A stretch of DNA of 54,360 bases from positions 1-54,360 of the forward strand of contig CASENE010000082.1 of the NCBI GenBank assembly GCA_949289265.1, in the 5' to 3' direction. The notes below the pieces were generated by a model. It worked only from the letters and a program-made list of their open reading frames with translations. It ran no database searches and was not told the DNA's origin. This document shows, one piece after another, positions 53,275 to 54,360 of this stretch. A program made the translations under genes and the position numbers. The stretch's first letter is position 1. Every line of letters begins with the position of its first letter. This DNA is from an uncultured Bacteroides sp. (GTDB lineage: Bacteria > Bacteroidota > Bacteroidia > Bacteroidales > Bacteroidaceae).

Positions 53275-54210
53275 ATGTATGATACAGTAAATTTCAGACT
53301 ACTACAGAGCGAGGCGGGCGGTGTGGATTTCCTTGCTGAAACGCCTTGCTTTCTGGAGGATGTAGGGGAACACTACTACAACGGTGAAGCGGTGATAACA
53401 GGAAGCCTCAACGGGCTAAAGATAAGCCTCAACAGATACCAGTTGAAAATCAAAGATGGGAGTTTGTGCAAATGGCATTTGGGTGATAATTTCCAGACGA
53501 TGGGGCGGGGCGATACCCAACGGGCGATTGAAAAGTTATCAGACGCTTTGCACGTGCCAATGAGTAAAGCTACCGTTACCCGTCTGGATATAGCCCAAAA
53601 CTTCATTACCAAGCACCCGCCAGAGGTGTATCTTAGCCACTTAGGGATATTGAAGTATGCAACCCGCCTGCAAGAGCCAAACGGCATATATTACAGCCAG
53701 ACAGGCGGGCGGCTTTGCTTCTATGATAAGAACCGAGAGCAAAAAAGCCACAGAGAACCGATACCAGAACTGTATGAGGGCAGAAATGTGCTAAGGTATG
53801 AACAGCGGTACACCAATAGAATAGCCTCACAGTTTAAGGTTAGCGAGGTTACAGGGGCGATGCTTTATGATGAGGCTTTTTATATCGGCTTGCTGAACCG
53901 TTGGAAAGAGGCTTACAAGGCTATCCAGAAAATAAATGATGTATCACTAAATTTTCAAGCGATGAGAACAAAACAGCAGCTTTATAAGATGGGGGTGCTT
54001 TCTCTGATTGAGCAGGCGGGCGGGCAGCTTCAAATGATAGAGCAAATCAATGAAGCCCAGAAGCGGGGTGAGTTATCCAAGAAACAAGCCTTTGACCTTA
54101 GACAAGCTATTAACGAGGCTTGCAAAATAAGGGATGGCTTGACCGTGCCAAACGAGGCAATACAGGAACTTGATAGGAAAGTGAGTGAGGCAGTGAAGTA
54201 TTACCGATAA
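53275..54210 (+). CDS. Phage/plasmid gene II-like replication initiator
   Basis: From ATG 53275 the protein is 311 aa and begins YDTVNFRLLQ. The family signatures are a KATVTRLDIAQNF strand (a mid-domain motif like that of gene II/X Rep proteins) and a pattern of tyrosines (FYDKNRE, VLRYEQRYT) consistent with an HUH-type or related nicking enzyme; the exact catalytic residues are not certain from sequence alone. Such proteins start rolling-circle replication in filamentous phages and small plasmids and also occur in Bacteroidetes integrative elements. The TTG-started longer frame (53245) overlaps the 42-bp repeat, so ATG 53275 is preferred. Confidence 0.75.
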   Translation: MYDTVNFRLLQSEAGGVDFLAETPCFLEDVGEHYYNGEAVITGSLNGLKISLNRYQLKIKDGSLCKWHLGDNFQTMGRGDTQRAIEKLSDALHVPMSKATVTRLDIAQNFITKHPPEVYLSHLGILKYATRLQEPNGIYYSQTGGRLCFYDKNREQKSHREPIPELYEGRNVLRYEQRYTNRIASQFKVSEVTGAMLYDEAFYIGLLNRWKEAYKAIQKINDVSLNFQAMRTKQQLYKMGVLSLIEQAGGQLQMIEQINEAQKRGELSKKQAFDLRQAINEACKIRDGLTVPNEAIQELDRKVSEAVKYYR

Positions 54211-54219
54211 TCACAAAAT

Positions 54220-54261
54220 CACTCTATATTAAGCTGTATTCTGTTACCGATTTAGTAACCG
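54220..54261 (+). repeat. 42-bp direct repeat downstream of the Rep gene, with palindrome copy 3
   Basis: CACTCTATATTAAG begins the second 42-bp copy, with GTTACCGATTTAGTAAC at 54243-54259. It differs from the copy at 53231 by a few bases. The sequence from here to 54360 has no complete gene within the window. Confidence 0.75.
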
Positions 54262-54360
54262 AGTGTAAAACTAAAGTAGTTTGTTATAGTATAGGGCAAG
54301 ACAAAAGAATGACGGCAAAGGGCGGTTGGGTGGCAGGGCAAAAGGTACACCCAACAAGGC

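Overview
The window comes from a Bacteroidales bacterium, probably Bacteroidaceae. The -7 promoter motif TAnnTTTG recurs upstream of genes on both strands, there is a Mfa/Fim-type fimbrial locus with DUF3575 and fimbrillin lipoproteins, SecD and SecF are fused, RNase H carries a viroplasmin domain, and outer-membrane barrels are of Bacteroidetes type. Most of the sequence is GC-rich. Two tracts, about 33.4-35.9 kb and 49.4-54.4 kb, are clearly AT-richer and look acquired.

Layout. 0-0.8 kb: the end of an IS982-like transposase, then a small ORF coupled to a kinase-like gene. 0.8-6.0 kb: a fimbrial operon (fimbrillin-like lipoprotein with a poly-C tract at its start, HU-like protein, DUF3575 barrel, Mfa2-like anchor, second fimbrillin). 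6.1-6.8 kb: RNase H. 6.8-17.2 kb (minus strand): an eight-gene phospho-signalling cluster made of a multi-zinc-ribbon protein, a small membrane peptide, a membrane Ser/Thr kinase, an integral membrane protein, a CbxX-type multi-AAA+ ATPase, an FHA protein, a PP2C phosphatase and a Sel1 protein. 17.6-21.8 kb (minus): an MsbA-like ABC exporter and a two-domain glycosyltransferase. 22.1-28.9 kb (plus): Nudix hydrolase, large TPR protein, outer-membrane barrel, acyltransferase. 28.9-32.0 kb (minus): DUF3109, ORF6N protein, phosphoglycerate mutase. 32.2-32.8 kb: a RelE-type toxin-antitoxin pair.

32.9-42.3 kb is a coherent candidate system for a ribosomally made, modified peptide: a TPR/membrane/HTH regulator, a small secreted protein, a double-glycine precursor peptide with four cysteines and an internal duplication, a radical SAM/SPASM maturase, a frameshifted outer-membrane barrel, a C39-peptidase ABC exporter, and a short membrane protein that looks like the first part of a HlyD adaptor. 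The likely flow is modification of the precursor, cleavage after Gly-Gly during export, and passage across the outer membrane.

42.3-48.9 kb is housekeeping: HU, two overlapping rhomboid proteases, an endonuclease/exonuclease/phosphatase-fold protein and SecDF. From about 49.4 kb to the end is the left part of an AT-rich integrative element: tyrosine recombinase, an unknown protein, HTH protein, another unknown protein and a phage/plasmid gene II-like Rep protein flanked by palindrome-bearing repeats.

The intergenic DNA is unusual. There are three unrelated-sequence arrays that all have a 22-bp period, three arrays with a 7-bp period, and three families of dispersed hairpin-like repeats. All functional statements are by recognition of motifs and family features; no database search was possible.
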